Notes: generated by a model not told the origin, from the letters alone. DNA of 64,000 nt from CAZUSO01 sp964622775 (GCA_964622775.1 CAZUSO010000005.1:7587-71586); one strand, 5' to 3'; shown: positions 45,101-54,258, numbered from the stretch's first letter. Made by a program: numbers and translations.

Positions 45101-47194
45101 GAGCCTTCGGCATTTCATGCGCCGCTGAACGTGAAAATTCAGGATTTTTATTTATCCAATATTACCGCTATGTTGAGCCGGGATACTTTGCTGGCCAATG
45201 GAAAACTCAACCTGAACGGGCAGGTAGATCTGACAGATTCTTTTCCTGTGATCAATGCCTCGCTGGCTATTGACAGCCTTAGTATCATGGATCGGTATTT
45301 TGGAAACCTTGCTGCCGTGGTCAATAATGAAAATGCCAATACCTATAAGGCCACTTTAGATATTACGGAAAATAAGAACAATGTTTCCCTGGAGGGACAA
45401 TATCATATAGTGCCTGTTAACGGAAATAATTTTGATTTTCACCTAAATATTCAACCCTTCAGTATGGCAAGCATTGAGGCGCTTGCCATGAACAGCATCA
45501 AAAACAGCGCAGGTTATTTAAGGGGAAGCATAAATATAAAAGGAACATCTGATAATCCGAAGATTGACGGAGCACTTCAGACGGACAGCATTTACACAAC
45601 GGTTTCCCTGATCAATGAACCTTTTTATTTACCCAAAGAAACGATTGCATTTCAGGATGGCGTAATTCGTTTTGATGATTTTAAAATCTTCGATCAGCAT
45701 CATCAGAAGGCAACGCTGACAGGTAAAGTGACTACACCGAATTACCGGGATTATTTTTTGAACCTGCTATTTGCTTCCGATAGTATGCAGGTATTGAACT
45801 CCACGCAAAAGGACAATGAGCAGTTTTATGGTAAGATGTTTGTGAGTGCTAAGGTCAATATTGACGGATATGTAACGGCGCCGGAAGTGTCCGGGAACCT
45901 ACGGATTCATGACAGTACAAAAGCCTATTTTGCATTGCTTGATCAGGCCAGAGGCATTGAGGAAACAGAGGGTATTGTGAAGTTATTTAATGGAAAAGAT
46001 ACCGTGGCTGATTATTTTCAGATTGACTCTACTGCTCAAAGAAGCGCTTTCGTGCCCAATAGCAGAGCAAAGGTCAACCTGAATCTTGATATAGACAAAT
46101 ATGCCAACTTCAATGTAATTATAGACCCGGCCACCGGAGATAATTTAAGTGTCAGTGGAGAGGCGGCCTTAAATGCAGACCTGACCCCGGATGGAAGTAT
46201 CGGCCTTACCGGAGTCTATGCGCTGAACGCAGGATATTATGAATTAAATTATGCCCTGTTCAAAAGAAAATTCGAGGTTCAACGAGGAAGTACCATTACC
46301 CTCGCTGGAGATCCGCTTGATGCAATGGCCGATATCACGGCGGCTTATAATGCGAATATTGCACCGTATGAATTAGTGGAAAAGCAGGTAAGCGATCCGG
46401 CGCAATTAGTTTACTATAAGCAGCGGCTGCCCTTCCAGGTATTGCTCAAAATTAAAGGAAAGGTGATGAGCCCGGAGATTACCTTTGATATTGCCTTGCC
46501 GGAAGATAAGCTGGGGATGGTATCCTCGGATGTTGCTAATATGGTTCAGTCCAAATTAGCCTATATGCGCAACAGCCCTTCCGATATGAACAAGCAGGCC
46601 TTTGCCATCCTGACTTTAGGCCGTTTTATAACAGACGATCCGTTCTCTACGATGGGCGGTTCTTCTACAGAATATCTAGTACGACAAAGTGCAGCACGGT
46701 TGTTAAGTCAGCAGTTAAATCAAATTGCCGGCAACCTGGTGAAAGGGCTTAATCTGTCGATGGATCTGGCTTCTGATGAAGATTATTCTACCGGACAGAA
46801 AGTGAATCGTACCGATTTGAATGTTACCGCCTCGAAGCGCCTCTTCAATGACCGGCTGACCCTGACCGTTGGTAACGATTTTCAGTTGGAAGGGCAGCCT
46901 GTTCAAAACCGGCAAACCAGTTTTATTCCCGGCACCTTGTCGGCAGATTATAAATTATCCGCTGATGGACGTTATACGCTGCGTGCTTATCGGAGTAGCC
47001 AGTTGCAGAATATTATTGACGGATATGTTACCGAAACCGGATTGGGTTTCCGGCTGACTATGGAATACAATCGTCTGAAACAACTTTTTGTTAGCGGTAG
47101 AAAGCTAAGAAAGCAATGGAGGGAGCGTGCGGCTGAACGTAAGCAAGAAGCTGCTCTTAAACCGGAGCAGGAGGAAGTGGGCAAAGCGCCATAG
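42143..47194 (+). CDS. TamB-like translocation/assembly protein
   Basis: 1683 residues from ATG 42143; a TTG seven codons upstream is in frame. One N-terminal membrane anchor (about 5-28, LLYTIGSILLLLLLIVVFLQ) is followed by long beta-helical repeats of the AsmA/TamB type. The C-terminal DUF490/TamB domain (about 1250-1640) shows 'GSIGLTGVYALNAGYYELNY' and 'RGSTITLAGDPLDAMADITA'. TamB proteins bridge the inner and outer membranes and help insert outer-membrane proteins or carry phospholipids. TamA/BamA is not adjacent. A charged, Lys/Arg-rich tail (about 1650-1683) ends the protein. It probably serves the many barrel proteins of this lineage. Confidence 0.87.
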   Translation: MRKFFKILLYTIGSILLLLLLIVVFLQTPPGKELVRKQAVDFLTKKLKTPVVIGKIGYVIPNSLSIENLILTDTRNDTLLSLRALDVHINMLDLLRNKISVGKLSLNGVYAHVYRNMPDTVFNYQYIIDAFASPADTVTAPGDDKPGTAMVLNVKRIALQDIHMLYEDQSGGLHFKIDLKDLLLRPQQIDLQQMIFSVKELSVNGLHSSFATDTAYLPPPVTTDTGTTNLKLSAEQLQLADIGFSFDNLQDSSIHFDVLLEMLKAKVDSFDLAQERVAVNSLQLSGVTSRLVIGKEQPGKVSLPDTASGGESNWMITAKNLMLKQVNFLMDDKNSPPKQEGIDYAHLDIQQFSLNVEDACYTADSVSGNIKHIALVERSGLSIIEMRTLFAYHQRGAVLKNLFLQTPGTIIQDNLAIAYTSMDALRKDLGKARLDVALQKSHIAVNDVLIFMPSDQRKQLLSYAGSQLELAGKINGPLADLRLQDFYLSGLKNTQLLLSGRLAGLPDAAQLHYDLQIDRIQSSLADVNPFVPPSVSEQVRIPEWFSAAGSISGTLEDYYPQLAIKTADGDIKLNGKLLMSPGSGRESYDLIFAADALNLGKILRQDTLLGSITMNGSVQGTGFDVNAMLADLTADIHFMTFQGYDYRDIQLSGHLEHKTGDVRLVSRDTNAMLTADATVDWNNPDLAAHGVIDIQHLDPYALKFLDDTLQLGGKITLDFPRLNPRYPAGSLYWENPGLKLSSEFINLDSITIVSEPGADSNQHITFNVSNILNGTLRGHIPLTEIGNAALAHIDQYYHIRDSISPAPLQYDLELNARVNHHPALNHFLPELNSLRYLTLSAKMAPQQFLVEGFSPHIGYGDNTLDSLRLSINEQNDRLDYRIDASRLGSGATIALWKPMVEGYLQHDSVIAGLSISDTTLEEQFAAALSLHQQDSLTFLHLYPGLKFDYANWTVNPRNLIAFGSGGFFINDFDISKYGELISVNSAEPSAFHAPLNVKIQDFYLSNITAMLSRDTLLANGKLNLNGQVDLTDSFPVINASLAIDSLSIMDRYFGNLAAVVNNENANTYKATLDITENKNNVSLEGQYHIVPVNGNNFDFHLNIQPFSMASIEALAMNSIKNSAGYLRGSINIKGTSDNPKIDGALQTDSIYTTVSLINEPFYLPKETIAFQDGVIRFDDFKIFDQHHQKATLTGKVTTPNYRDYFLNLLFASDSMQVLNSTQKDNEQFYGKMFVSAKVNIDGYVTAPEVSGNLRIHDSTKAYFALLDQARGIEETEGIVKLFNGKDTVADYFQIDSTAQRSAFVPNSRAKVNLNLDIDKYANFNVIIDPATGDNLSVSGEAALNADLTPDGSIGLTGVYALNAGYYELNYALFKRKFEVQRGSTITLAGDPLDAMADITAAYNANIAPYELVEKQVSDPAQLVYYKQRLPFQVLLKIKGKVMSPEITFDIALPEDKLGMVSSDVANMVQSKLAYMRNSPSDMNKQAFAILTLGRFITDDPFSTMGGSSTEYLVRQSAARLLSQQLNQIAGNLVKGLNLSMDLASDEDYSTGQKVNRTDLNVTASKRLFNDRLTLTVGNDFQLEGQPVQNRQTSFIPGTLSADYKLSADGRYTLRAYRSSQLQNIIDGYVTETGLGFRLTMEYNRLKQLFVSGRKLRKQWRERAAERKQEAALKPEQEEVGKAP

Positions 47195-47533
47195 GCTGTA
47201 GAAGCCGCTCTTCCGAATGATGAGGATCCCTCTCCATTCCCCCAAGTTAATCGGAACACGTGGATGCATTTCAAGTTGTCGAAAAAGCATTTAAGTAAGC
47301 TACAAGATTAATCTACCAGCATAGATGCGGGCTTCTTAAAAGCAATAAGTTTGAGATATGATATAGAAAGATAATCGTTCGCGACAATTTGAAATACACC
47401 CAAACGCGCTTGCAGCCGTCTTAAAGAAAGTTCCATTATGTGCGACAACTGAAAATAACAACAATGGCAGTAAAACTGCGAAAAAATTCCCGCTTCTCTG
47501 CCATTGTCTGGGAGGAGAAGGTAATGCGAAAAA
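47195..47533. other. Intergenic region between convergent tamB-like and small genes
   Basis: 339 nt. The only structure is an inverted repeat, ACAATGGCAG (47461-47470) and CTGCCATTGT (47498-47507), with a 27-nt loop. Followed on the minus strand by TGTTATTTT, it may end the clpX-side transcript. No gene is supported. Confidence 0.5.
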
Positions 47534-47761
47534 CTACAGCAAACCTTTCAGTTTGTCGAGGGGGCCGTCACTCTCTGAAGCGTCTCCGCCACCAAACATA
47601 TCGGAAAGGTCGAACTTACCATGAATCAGGTCGTCTAATTTATCGCCAAATATAGGCGGCAGTTTTGATTTGATGAAGGTAATAGTCGTCTCAACGGCTT
47701 TTTGTGCCGATGCTTCCGATAAGCCTGCTTTTTCTACCAATTCTTTGATGAGTTCCTGCAT
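47534..47761 (-). CDS. Small conserved acidic protein
   Basis: 75 residues: a helical N-terminus (MQELIKELVEKAGLSEASAQ) with a DUF2267/DUF937-like look, then KLPPIFGDKLDDLIHG and a glycine-rich, acidic tail (FGGGDASESDGPLDKLKGLL). I cannot name the family firmly. It follows clpX by 69 nt on the same strand and may be the last gene of the ubiE-porT-clpX unit. No signal peptide or membrane segment. Confidence 0.6.
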   Translation of the reverse strand: MQELIKELVEKAGLSEASAQKAVETTITFIKSKLPPIFGDKLDDLIHGKFDLSDMFGGGDASESDGPLDKLKGLL

Positions 47762-47830
47762 AATCTGGTTTGCTTTTTTGATTTGATTTTTTATTGTAAA
47801 AGAATAATTATAAGGTTTTAATATGGAGGA

Positions 47831-49081
47831 TTATGCCGCTTTCGTCAAGGCTAATACCGCATGATCGATTTTCTGCTGTGCATATTCCACGGTAAGCCTG
47901 AATTCCCCCTTATTATTGGCTGATGGTAATTCAAACATGGCATCTGTAAGGATCATTTCACAAATAGTCCGTAGTCCGCGTCCGCCTAACTTATAGGTGA
48001 ACGCCTTATCCACCATAAAGTCTAATGTGGCATCATCAACTTTCAGTTCAATATTTTCATACTCGAAAAGCCGTTTGTACTGGCGAATCAGGGCATTTTT
48101 AGGCTCGGTTAAAATACGTTTCAGCGCGGCTTTGTCTAAGGGATTCAGGTAGGTGACTACCGGCAATCTGCCCAATAATTCGGGAATCAGGCCAAAGGTG
48201 CGCAGATCCTGAGAATTTACATAACGTAACAGGTTCTGGCGCTCTATTTGATTGGCATGATCCACGCTTTTGAATCCAATGGTCGAAGCTTCCATTCGGC
48301 GTGCTATCATCTTGTCGATGCCTTCAAATGCGCCACCGCAGATGAATAAAATATTCTGGGTGTTAATCTTCAGCATCTTCTGATCCGGGTGTTTGCGTCC
48401 GCCTTGTGGTGGTACCAGTACTTCAGAGCCCTCAAGCAGCTTCAATAAGGCCTGCTGAACTCCTTCCCCGCTTACGTCACGGGTGATGGATGGATTGTCG
48501 CTTTTCCTGCCGATCTTGTCAATTTCATCAATATAAACAATGCCCTTTTCGGCTGCGGCCACATCGAAGTCGCAAGCCTGAAGGAGCCGGGACAAAATGC
48601 TTTCCACATCTTCCCCTACATAGCCGGCCTGCGTGAAAACAGTAGCATCGGCAATGGCAAACGGAACCTGAAGGATGCGAGCCACCGTTTTAGCTAAGAG
48701 TGTTTTACCCGTTCCTGTTTCTCCAACCATGATGATATTGGATTTTTCGATTTCCACATCATCGTCCTTAGGATGCAGCAGCCTTTTATAATGATTGTAC
48801 ATCGCTACCGCCATTACCTTTTTGGCATCATCCTGGCCGATAATATACTGGTCTAAGAAGGATTTTATCTCCTTGGGCTTATAAACCTTATGTTTTTTGA
48901 TATCGAATTTGTCGCGGTGCTTTTTGAGAGAAGGTGTATTTTCACTCAGCATCAGGTGGGCCTGTTCCACGCAATCGTCACAAATGTTTCCCTCACGTCC
49001 TGTGATCAATAAATCCGCTTCGTCCTCTGTTTTTCCACAAAAGGAACACCGGGTTTTATTAGCGCTGTTTTGTTTTGCCAT
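47831..49081 (-). CDS. clpX: ATP-dependent Clp protease ATP-binding subunit ClpX
   Basis: 416 residues from the preferred start MAKQNSANKTRC; an upstream in-frame start adds 31 residues unlike the family. The zinc-binding domain has C12, C15, C34 and C37. The AAA+ module has Walker A GETGTGKT, Walker B GIVYIDEIDKI and the pore loop AGYVGEDVES. ClpX unfolds tagged proteins for ClpP; clpP itself is not adjacent, which differs from the common clpP-clpX order. It follows porT by 40 nt and is probably co-transcribed with ubiE and porT. Confidence 0.97.
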   Translation of the reverse strand: MAKQNSANKTRCSFCGKTEDEADLLITGREGNICDDCVEQAHLMLSENTPSLKKHRDKFDIKKHKVYKPKEIKSFLDQYIIGQDDAKKVMAVAMYNHYKRLLHPKDDDVEIEKSNIIMVGETGTGKTLLAKTVARILQVPFAIADATVFTQAGYVGEDVESILSRLLQACDFDVAAAEKGIVYIDEIDKIGRKSDNPSITRDVSGEGVQQALLKLLEGSEVLVPPQGGRKHPDQKMLKINTQNILFICGGAFEGIDKMIARRMEASTIGFKSVDHANQIERQNLLRYVNSQDLRTFGLIPELLGRLPVVTYLNPLDKAALKRILTEPKNALIRQYKRLFEYENIELKVDDATLDFMVDKAFTYKLGGRGLRTICEMILTDAMFELPSANNKGEFRLTVEYAQQKIDHAVLALTKAA

Positions 49082-49121
49082 TATTAAAATTAAGAAATTA
49101 TATGCTTTTAAATTTTTATGA

Positions 49122-49835
49122 TTATCCTTCCAGGTGAATGGATATGATGAACATCCTCGTTCGCATGCCGTCAATCGTGTTGGAAAGCGGAATGCCGGTG
49201 TCCTGATAATGCGAATTTAAAAACCCCTGACTCACTTTGATTTCCGGAGAGAAGATGAAATTAGGATAAAAAAATTCAAATCCAACACCTATTTCCGCAC
49301 CGATATCTATAGGGCTTACGCGCAACCACTCATCCTGCCGGCGGGAACGCGCATTGGCTGCGAGGTCATAGTCGAACTTGCCGCCGATCAATCCGTAAAA
49401 CCGGAAATTATGGATGCGGTCGCTTTTTATTTTCAATTGTAAAGGCAGGTTCAGATATATGGATTCAATGGAGCGATTTTCTTCCATATTATTCAGGTCA
49501 ATGGTGCTGAGCCGTTTTTCTGAGAAAACCAACGCAGGGATGAACCGGATATCCAGCAATTTGTTCAGGCGCAGATTACCCATGATGCCCAAATTGAATC
49601 CGGGGCCGTAACCTGGTTGAACCATCTTGAACGTATCGTGCAATGCAAAGCTCTCGGTTTGTGAAATCCGGAAGGCCGAATAGTTGAATCCGAAGGTTAT
49701 ACCAAAATAGTAAAACTTGCTGTCATGTTCGGGCATATTCGCCGGTTGGCGCTGGGCATTTGCCCTGCTGCCGGTCAAGGCCGTTGTAAGCAACAAAAGA
49801 ATAAAAACAGGGATACTGAAAATGCGTTTTTTCAA
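49122..49835 (-). CDS. porT: PorT-type outer-membrane protein (type IX secretion)
   Basis: 237 residues from TTG 49835 (first residues MKKRIFSIPVF); upstream in-frame codons overlap ubiE and would delay the signal peptide. A signal peptide (about 1-27, ending ANA) leads to an eight-strand beta-barrel-like body with YFGITFGFNYSAFRI, LRLNKLLDIRFIPALVFSEK and a C-terminal MRTRMFIISIHLEG. Size and position directly after ubiE match PorT/SprT of Porphyromonas and Flavobacterium, needed for the type IX secretion system. This agrees with the two sorting-domain proteins in the window. A generic porin-family barrel is the alternative. Confidence 0.82.
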   Translation of the reverse strand: MKKRIFSIPVFILLLLTTALTGSRANAQRQPANMPEHDSKFYYFGITFGFNYSAFRISQTESFALHDTFKMVQPGYGPGFNLGIMGNLRLNKLLDIRFIPALVFSEKRLSTIDLNNMEENRSIESIYLNLPLQLKIKSDRIHNFRFYGLIGGKFDYDLAANARSRRQDEWLRVSPIDIGAEIGVGFEFFYPNFIFSPEIKVSQGFLNSHYQDTGIPLSNTIDGMRTRMFIISIHLEG

Positions 49836-49848
49836 AATAAATACCAGA

Positions 49849-50580
49849 TTATTTTTGTGCAGTATAAAGGGTTGTAATTCCAAAAGTGAGTGGCTGTGCT
49901 TTAATATTTTTAAAACCACTTTGCTTTAAAATGTTACAAAATTCGTGACCTTCCGGGAAAGTGGCTACCGATTCCGGTAAATACGTATAGGCGGTTGCAT
50001 CTTTTGAAACCGCTTTTCCCAAATGCGGTAGTATGTAACGAAAATAGAACCGGTAAAATTGCTTAACGGGAAATTTTTTCGGATGCGAAAATTCCAGAAT
50101 AGCCACCTTGCCGCCAAGGCGTAATACCCGGTTCATCTCCTGTAATCCCGATTGCACATGTTCAAAATTGCGCACACCATAGGCGCAGGTTATGGCATCG
50201 AACTGTTGATCTTTAAAGGGTAATTTTTCACTGTCGCCGTATTGCAGGTTGATGATATGCGCTAATTTTTTATCGGTAATTTTCCTTTTCCCGATTTGCA
50301 GCATGCCCTCAGAGATGTCAATGCCGGTGATGTGCTCCGGCTTCAGCGCTAAAGCCGCCAGCGCCATATCCCCCGTTCCGGTGGCAACGTCCAATATTTG
50401 TCTGGGCTGTAGCGTACGAAGGCTGCTGACTGCTTTCTTACGCCATTTTTTATCAATGCCTGCAGATAAAAAATGATTCAGGAAGTCGTATTGCCCCGCA
50501 ATACGATCAAACATGCCCGCAATCTGTATTTTTTTAGGATCTGCCGCTCCGGGAATCGGGAGTACTGGGGTACTGTTCAT
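49849..50580 (-). CDS. ubiE: Demethylmenaquinone/ubiquinone methyltransferase
   Basis: 243 residues from ATG 50580. SAM-binding motif I DVATGTGDMALAA, then GIDISEGML and the family segment DAITCAYGVRNFEH are present, as is FSHPKKFPVKQFYRFYF. In this menaquinone-using phylum it should act as MenG, methylating demethylmenaquinone. A TATTTTTG element (50587-50594) ends only 6 nt before the ATG, so the transcript may be leaderless; a TTG three codons upstream lies inside that element and is unlikely to be the start. porT follows after 13 nt. Confidence 0.93.
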   Translation of the reverse strand: MNSTPVLPIPGAADPKKIQIAGMFDRIAGQYDFLNHFLSAGIDKKWRKKAVSSLRTLQPRQILDVATGTGDMALAALALKPEHITGIDISEGMLQIGKRKITDKKLAHIINLQYGDSEKLPFKDQQFDAITCAYGVRNFEHVQSGLQEMNRVLRLGGKVAILEFSHPKKFPVKQFYRFYFRYILPHLGKAVSKDATAYTYLPESVATFPEGHEFCNILKQSGFKNIKAQPLTFGITTLYTAQK

Positions 50581-50586
50581 AACCGG

Positions 50587-50594
50587 CAAAAATA
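50587..50594 (-). promoter_or_regulatory. -7 element of ubiE, nearly leaderless
   Basis: TATTTTTG (minus strand) matches TAnnTTTG and ends 6 nt before the ATG. A TTTG lies 26 nt upstream (50621-50624), longer than the usual 19-21. Confidence 0.4.
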
Positions 50595-50695
50595 AATCAA
50601 CTCCCTGAATATACCTGCTGCAAATTAATAATTAACTTATATTATTTGTTTGAGCCGGATTGTGTAATAAGCATTCCATTTTTTATTTTTACGAA

Positions 50696-51811
50696 ATGAA
50701 TACTATTCACCCTGATGACCGGAACCTGTTTTATCAAATTGCACTCAGCCGGGTCGAAAACATCGGCAATATATATGCGCAAAAATTATTGCAAATCTTT
50801 AAAACACCGGAAGCGGTATTTCAGGCATCAGCCAGAGATCTGATGCGTATCGGAGGCTTTGGTACCGTTCGGATCAGGTCGCTTAAAAAGCCGATTGATG
50901 AAAAGGCGGTTATTAAAGAAATTGCCTTTATCCGGAAGCACGGAATTGAAACCTGTTTCTGGTTGGATGACAACTATCCCAAACTGCTGCGAAGCTGTCC
51001 AGATGCACCATTGATGCTTTTTTCCAGAGGCAGCCATTTGCTGCAATCAGGTAAGAATGTAGCCATTGTCGGAACCCGGAAAAATACCGACTATGGTTTG
51101 CGAATGACGGAAGAGTTGATTGATGGGCTGAAAGATATGGATGTGAATATCATCAGCGGCCTGGCTTATGGCATTGATGCCGTTGCGCACCGTTGCGCTC
51201 TGCGTTGCGGACTTCCGACTTTTGCTGTACTGGCGCATGGCCTGGACCGAATATATCCCCCGGCGCATAAAAGTATGGCTAAAGATATCATGAAACAAGG
51301 CACATTGATTACGGAATACCCCTCGGGAACGAGCCCGGATCGTCAGAATTTTCCTATGCGCAACCGAATTGTAGCCGGAATGTCTGATGTTGTCGTTGTA
51401 ATGGAAACCGGGGAAAAGGGTGGGGCGATGATAACGGCAAAGCTGGCGGCCAGCTATAACCGGGAAGTGGCTGCATTTCCGGGACGCATCATAGATGCCA
51501 GTTCCACCGGATGCAATTATTTAATCAAAACGAATATTGCACAGTTGATTACTCATGCCGGAGATCTGCTGGAGATGATGAACTGGCAGCAGACTACTAA
51601 CCGGAAAAGCGTTCAGGCAAAATTGTTTGCTCATTTATCAGCAGAAGAAATGTCCGTGGTGACGGCGCTTAAAGGCCAGGAATCTATGCATATTGATGAA
51701 TTGACATTGCGTTCCGGCAAAAGCAATTCGGCATTAGCCTCCATCTTACTGACCCTCGAATTTCAAAATGTAGTGAAATCGCTTCCCGGAAAACGCTATC
51801 GTCTTTGCTGA
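50696..51811 (+). CDS. dprA: DNA-processing protein DprA
   Basis: 371 residues from ATG 50696 (MNTIHPDDRNLF); an earlier GTG adds 12 unlikely residues. A short helical N-part is followed by the DprA Rossmann domain (about 115-290) with VAIVGTRKNTDYG, SGLAYGIDAVAHR, AHGLDRIYPPAH and FPMRNRIVAGMSD, and a C-terminal winged-helix (about 305-371). DprA loads RecA on incoming single-stranded DNA during natural transformation. Diverges from ubiE. Confidence 0.95.
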   Translation: MNTIHPDDRNLFYQIALSRVENIGNIYAQKLLQIFKTPEAVFQASARDLMRIGGFGTVRIRSLKKPIDEKAVIKEIAFIRKHGIETCFWLDDNYPKLLRSCPDAPLMLFSRGSHLLQSGKNVAIVGTRKNTDYGLRMTEELIDGLKDMDVNIISGLAYGIDAVAHRCALRCGLPTFAVLAHGLDRIYPPAHKSMAKDIMKQGTLITEYPSGTSPDRQNFPMRNRIVAGMSDVVVVMETGEKGGAMITAKLAASYNREVAAFPGRIIDASSTGCNYLIKTNIAQLITHAGDLLEMMNWQQTTNRKSVQAKLFAHLSAEEMSVVTALKGQESMHIDELTLRSGKSNSALASILLTLEFQNVVKSLPGKRYRLC

Positions 51812-52440
51812 ATGGCATTAATTGCTATTCGTCGTTTTTTGTGCATTCACCTGAACTGATGTAAGTAAAAAATCAAAAGTAAAGACAGTAAAACAACTGA
51901 TAACCAATATAATATAATTTTACAATACAGACAAAACGCACGTAACTTAGCGCTAATAATAATTACTGTTGTCCGGCAAAAAATAAAAAAAATGCTGAAA
52001 TCCTTATCTGCCCTTAGTTTCGGCAATTTTTCATGTAAACATATAAAAATATTTATTTATTTATAACAACCTATGACCCTATATGGTTAATTTTTATAAA
52101 CTTAAAATCATATAATAGATACGAGGCTGTCTAAAAAGTCAGTTTATTTCACACAAAGTGAACAAAGAATACAAAGTTTACAACATAGGCACATTAAAAT
52201 GAGTATTTAATAGTTTTTATTTCTTTATATCTGTTGTGTTCTTTGTGTAAAATACCCTCTTAGACAGTCTCGTTGTTTAAAATTATTGTCGAATCAGGGA
52301 GGCCATTTTGTCGTCATATCGTAATGATTTTTGCTAATAAACTTTTGCTGCTGCGCATTTTTTATTAATTTTAAAAACGGGAATAGATCATATTTTAGGA
52401 ACAACAGGTAATCAGACCAGAATCGTACATCACTTCACCA
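51812..52440. other. Long intergenic region with a MITE-like insertion
   Basis: 629 AT-rich nt between dprA and radC. It holds a copy of TTAGCGCTAATAAT (51947-51960) and a small inverted-repeat element (52121-52273). No open frame or RNA gene is supported. Confidence 0.6.
52121..52273. mobile_element. MITE-like element of about 153 bp
   Basis: The ends are imperfect inverted repeats: ACGAGGCTGTCTAAAA on the left and, read inward from the right, ACGAGACTGTCTAAGA. A second inverted block (ATTTCACACAAAG and ATTTTACACAAAG) follows inside. There is no coding capacity. 'GAGNCTGTCTNAAAA' ends are typical of IS families in Bacteroidota. I see no clear target duplication. Confidence 0.65.
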
Positions 52441-53169
52441 ATGAAACAAAACGAAACGGAAAACGCTATACCGGAAAACGGGAAGGTAACTTCAGGAATT
52501 AAGCAATGGGCAGAAGACGACAGACCACGGGAGAAAATGATGCAAAAAGGGCAGGGTGTATTGAGTGATGCGGAACTGCTGGCTATCTTAATTCAAAATG
52601 GCACCCGGGAAAAGTCGGCGGTTGACGTGGCGCGGGAAATACTGGGTTTAGCCGGTAACAATCTCCACCGGCTGGCAAAAATGAGTCTGAAAGACTTCCA
52701 GCAAGTAAAAGGTGTCGGCGCTGCAAAAGCTATTACCCTGATGGCTGCATTGGAATTGGGTCGCCGGCGTCAGTCTGAAAAGGTGCTTGACCTTAAACCG
52801 ATCCGGGACAGCCATGCATTTGCCCAAATTCTGATACCCTTTATGCAGGATTTGTCCCATGAGATCTTTTATGTGTTATACCTTAACCGGGCCAATAAAA
52901 TTATCCACCAGGAAATGATTAGCCAGGGCGGAGTGGAAGCCACAGTTGCCGATGTCAGGATTATTATGAAAAATGCGCTGAGCTACCTGGCTACATCAAT
53001 ATGTATTGCACATAATCACCCTTCCGGAAACCTGCAACCCAGCATGGCCGATAAAAAGCTGACGGAAAAGGTTCGGCAGGCAGCACAACTGCTGGACATT
53101 AAGCTATTAGATCACATTATCATTGCCCAGCAGGACTACTTTAGTTTCCGGGATTCGGGATTATTATAA
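52441..53169 (+). CDS. radC: RadC family JAB/MPN-domain protein
   Basis: 242 residues. An N-terminal helix-hairpin-helix (about 40-105, VKGVGAAKAITLMAALELGRR) is followed by the JAB metal-binding domain with the intact HNHPSG-x6-SMAD motif (about 197-210). The family was once thought to act in repair; its real substrate is not settled. Complete and normal size. It is preceded by the MITE-like element. Confidence 0.92.
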   Translation: MKQNETENAIPENGKVTSGIKQWAEDDRPREKMMQKGQGVLSDAELLAILIQNGTREKSAVDVAREILGLAGNNLHRLAKMSLKDFQQVKGVGAAKAITLMAALELGRRRQSEKVLDLKPIRDSHAFAQILIPFMQDLSHEIFYVLYLNRANKIIHQEMISQGGVEATVADVRIIMKNALSYLATSICIAHNHPSGNLQPSMADKKLTEKVRQAAQLLDIKLLDHIIIAQQDYFSFRDSGLL

Positions 53170-53232
53170 TTGACCTGAATTACAAATGCCGTATATTGCG
53201 TGCCTTTATTAAAGCAAAACGGTAATTTGGTT

Positions 53233-54222
53233 ATGCTAAAGATAGGGGTATTCGGGGCAGGACACTTAGGCAAGATTCATATCCAACAATGGAAAGCAAT
53301 CCCTGGAATTGAGCTGGTAGGCTTTTATGATCCCGATGATGATAATGCCGCAACGGTCATTACAGAATATCATTTAAAAAGATATGTTGATATTGAAGCG
53401 CTCATTGAAGCGTCTCAGGCACTGGATATTGTGTCCACGACCACAGCTCATTTTGAAATAGCCAAAGCCTGCCTGCTGCATTCTCGTCATATATTTGTAG
53501 AGAAGCCGATGACGAACACCATGCAGGAGGCCAGGGAGCTGGTACAATTGGTGTCGGAGGCAGACGTGAAGTGCCAGGTGGGTCATGTAGAACGCTATAA
53601 CCCTGCTTTCCGGGCTTTGAAGAATCAGTCGTTGAAGCCTATGTTCATTGAAACACACCGTTTGGCACAATTTAATCCGCGAGGTACAGATGTTGCTGTG
53701 ATATTGGATTTGATGATTCATGATATTGATATTATCCTGCATTTAGTAAATTCTCCGGTGCGTCGCATTGCAGCCAGTGGTGTGAGTATCGTAAGTGACT
53801 CTGCCGACATTGCCAATGCACGCATTGAATTTGACAACGGCTGCGTGGCTAATTTGACGGCGAGTCGTATTTCGCTGAAGAAAATGCGCAAGATGCGACT
53901 GTTTCAAAGCGATGCCTATATCGGAATTGACTTTCTGGAAAAGCAAACGGAAATCATCCGGATGAAGAAGGAAACGGATAGCAAAGGCTTTTTTGATTTT
54001 CCGATAGAGCTTGCAAATGGTGGGCGTAAGGTGATTTCCATAGAACATCCGGAAATAAAGCCTGCCAATGCAATACGGGAAGAGCTGGCTGATTTTGCTT
54101 ATTCGGTTTTGGCCGATAAGCCGGTAAATGTAAGTGTGTTCGATGGTTTGAATGCGATGGAAGTAGCGCATAAAATTTTGGAAAAATTAGACAATCAGTT
54201 TAAAAAAGAAGCGATGCCGTAG
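53233..54222 (+). CDS. Gfo/Idh/MocA family oxidoreductase
   Basis: 329 residues from ATG 53233 (MLKIGVFGAGHLGKIH); a GTG 11 codons upstream is less likely. The NAD(P)-binding Rossmann fold has GAGHLG, and the catalytic EKP is in FVEKPMTNTMQEA, with the GHVERYNPAF strand and a downstream LDLMIHDIDIIL His segment. Members oxidise or reduce sugars and sugar nucleotides. The next gene, after 36 nt, is a sugar-phosphate transferase, so a role in making a surface-polysaccharide sugar is reasonable but not proven. Confidence 0.88.
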   Translation: MLKIGVFGAGHLGKIHIQQWKAIPGIELVGFYDPDDDNAATVITEYHLKRYVDIEALIEASQALDIVSTTTAHFEIAKACLLHSRHIFVEKPMTNTMQEARELVQLVSEADVKCQVGHVERYNPAFRALKNQSLKPMFIETHRLAQFNPRGTDVAVILDLMIHDIDIILHLVNSPVRRIAASGVSIVSDSADIANARIEFDNGCVANLTASRISLKKMRKMRLFQSDAYIGIDFLEKQTEIIRMKKETDSKGFFDFPIELANGGRKVISIEHPEIKPANAIREELADFAYSVLADKPVNVSVFDGLNAMEVAHKILEKLDNQFKKEAMP

Positions 54223-54258
54223 CAAGATGCCTGCAACGCGAATCCGGGAATTTAATTC

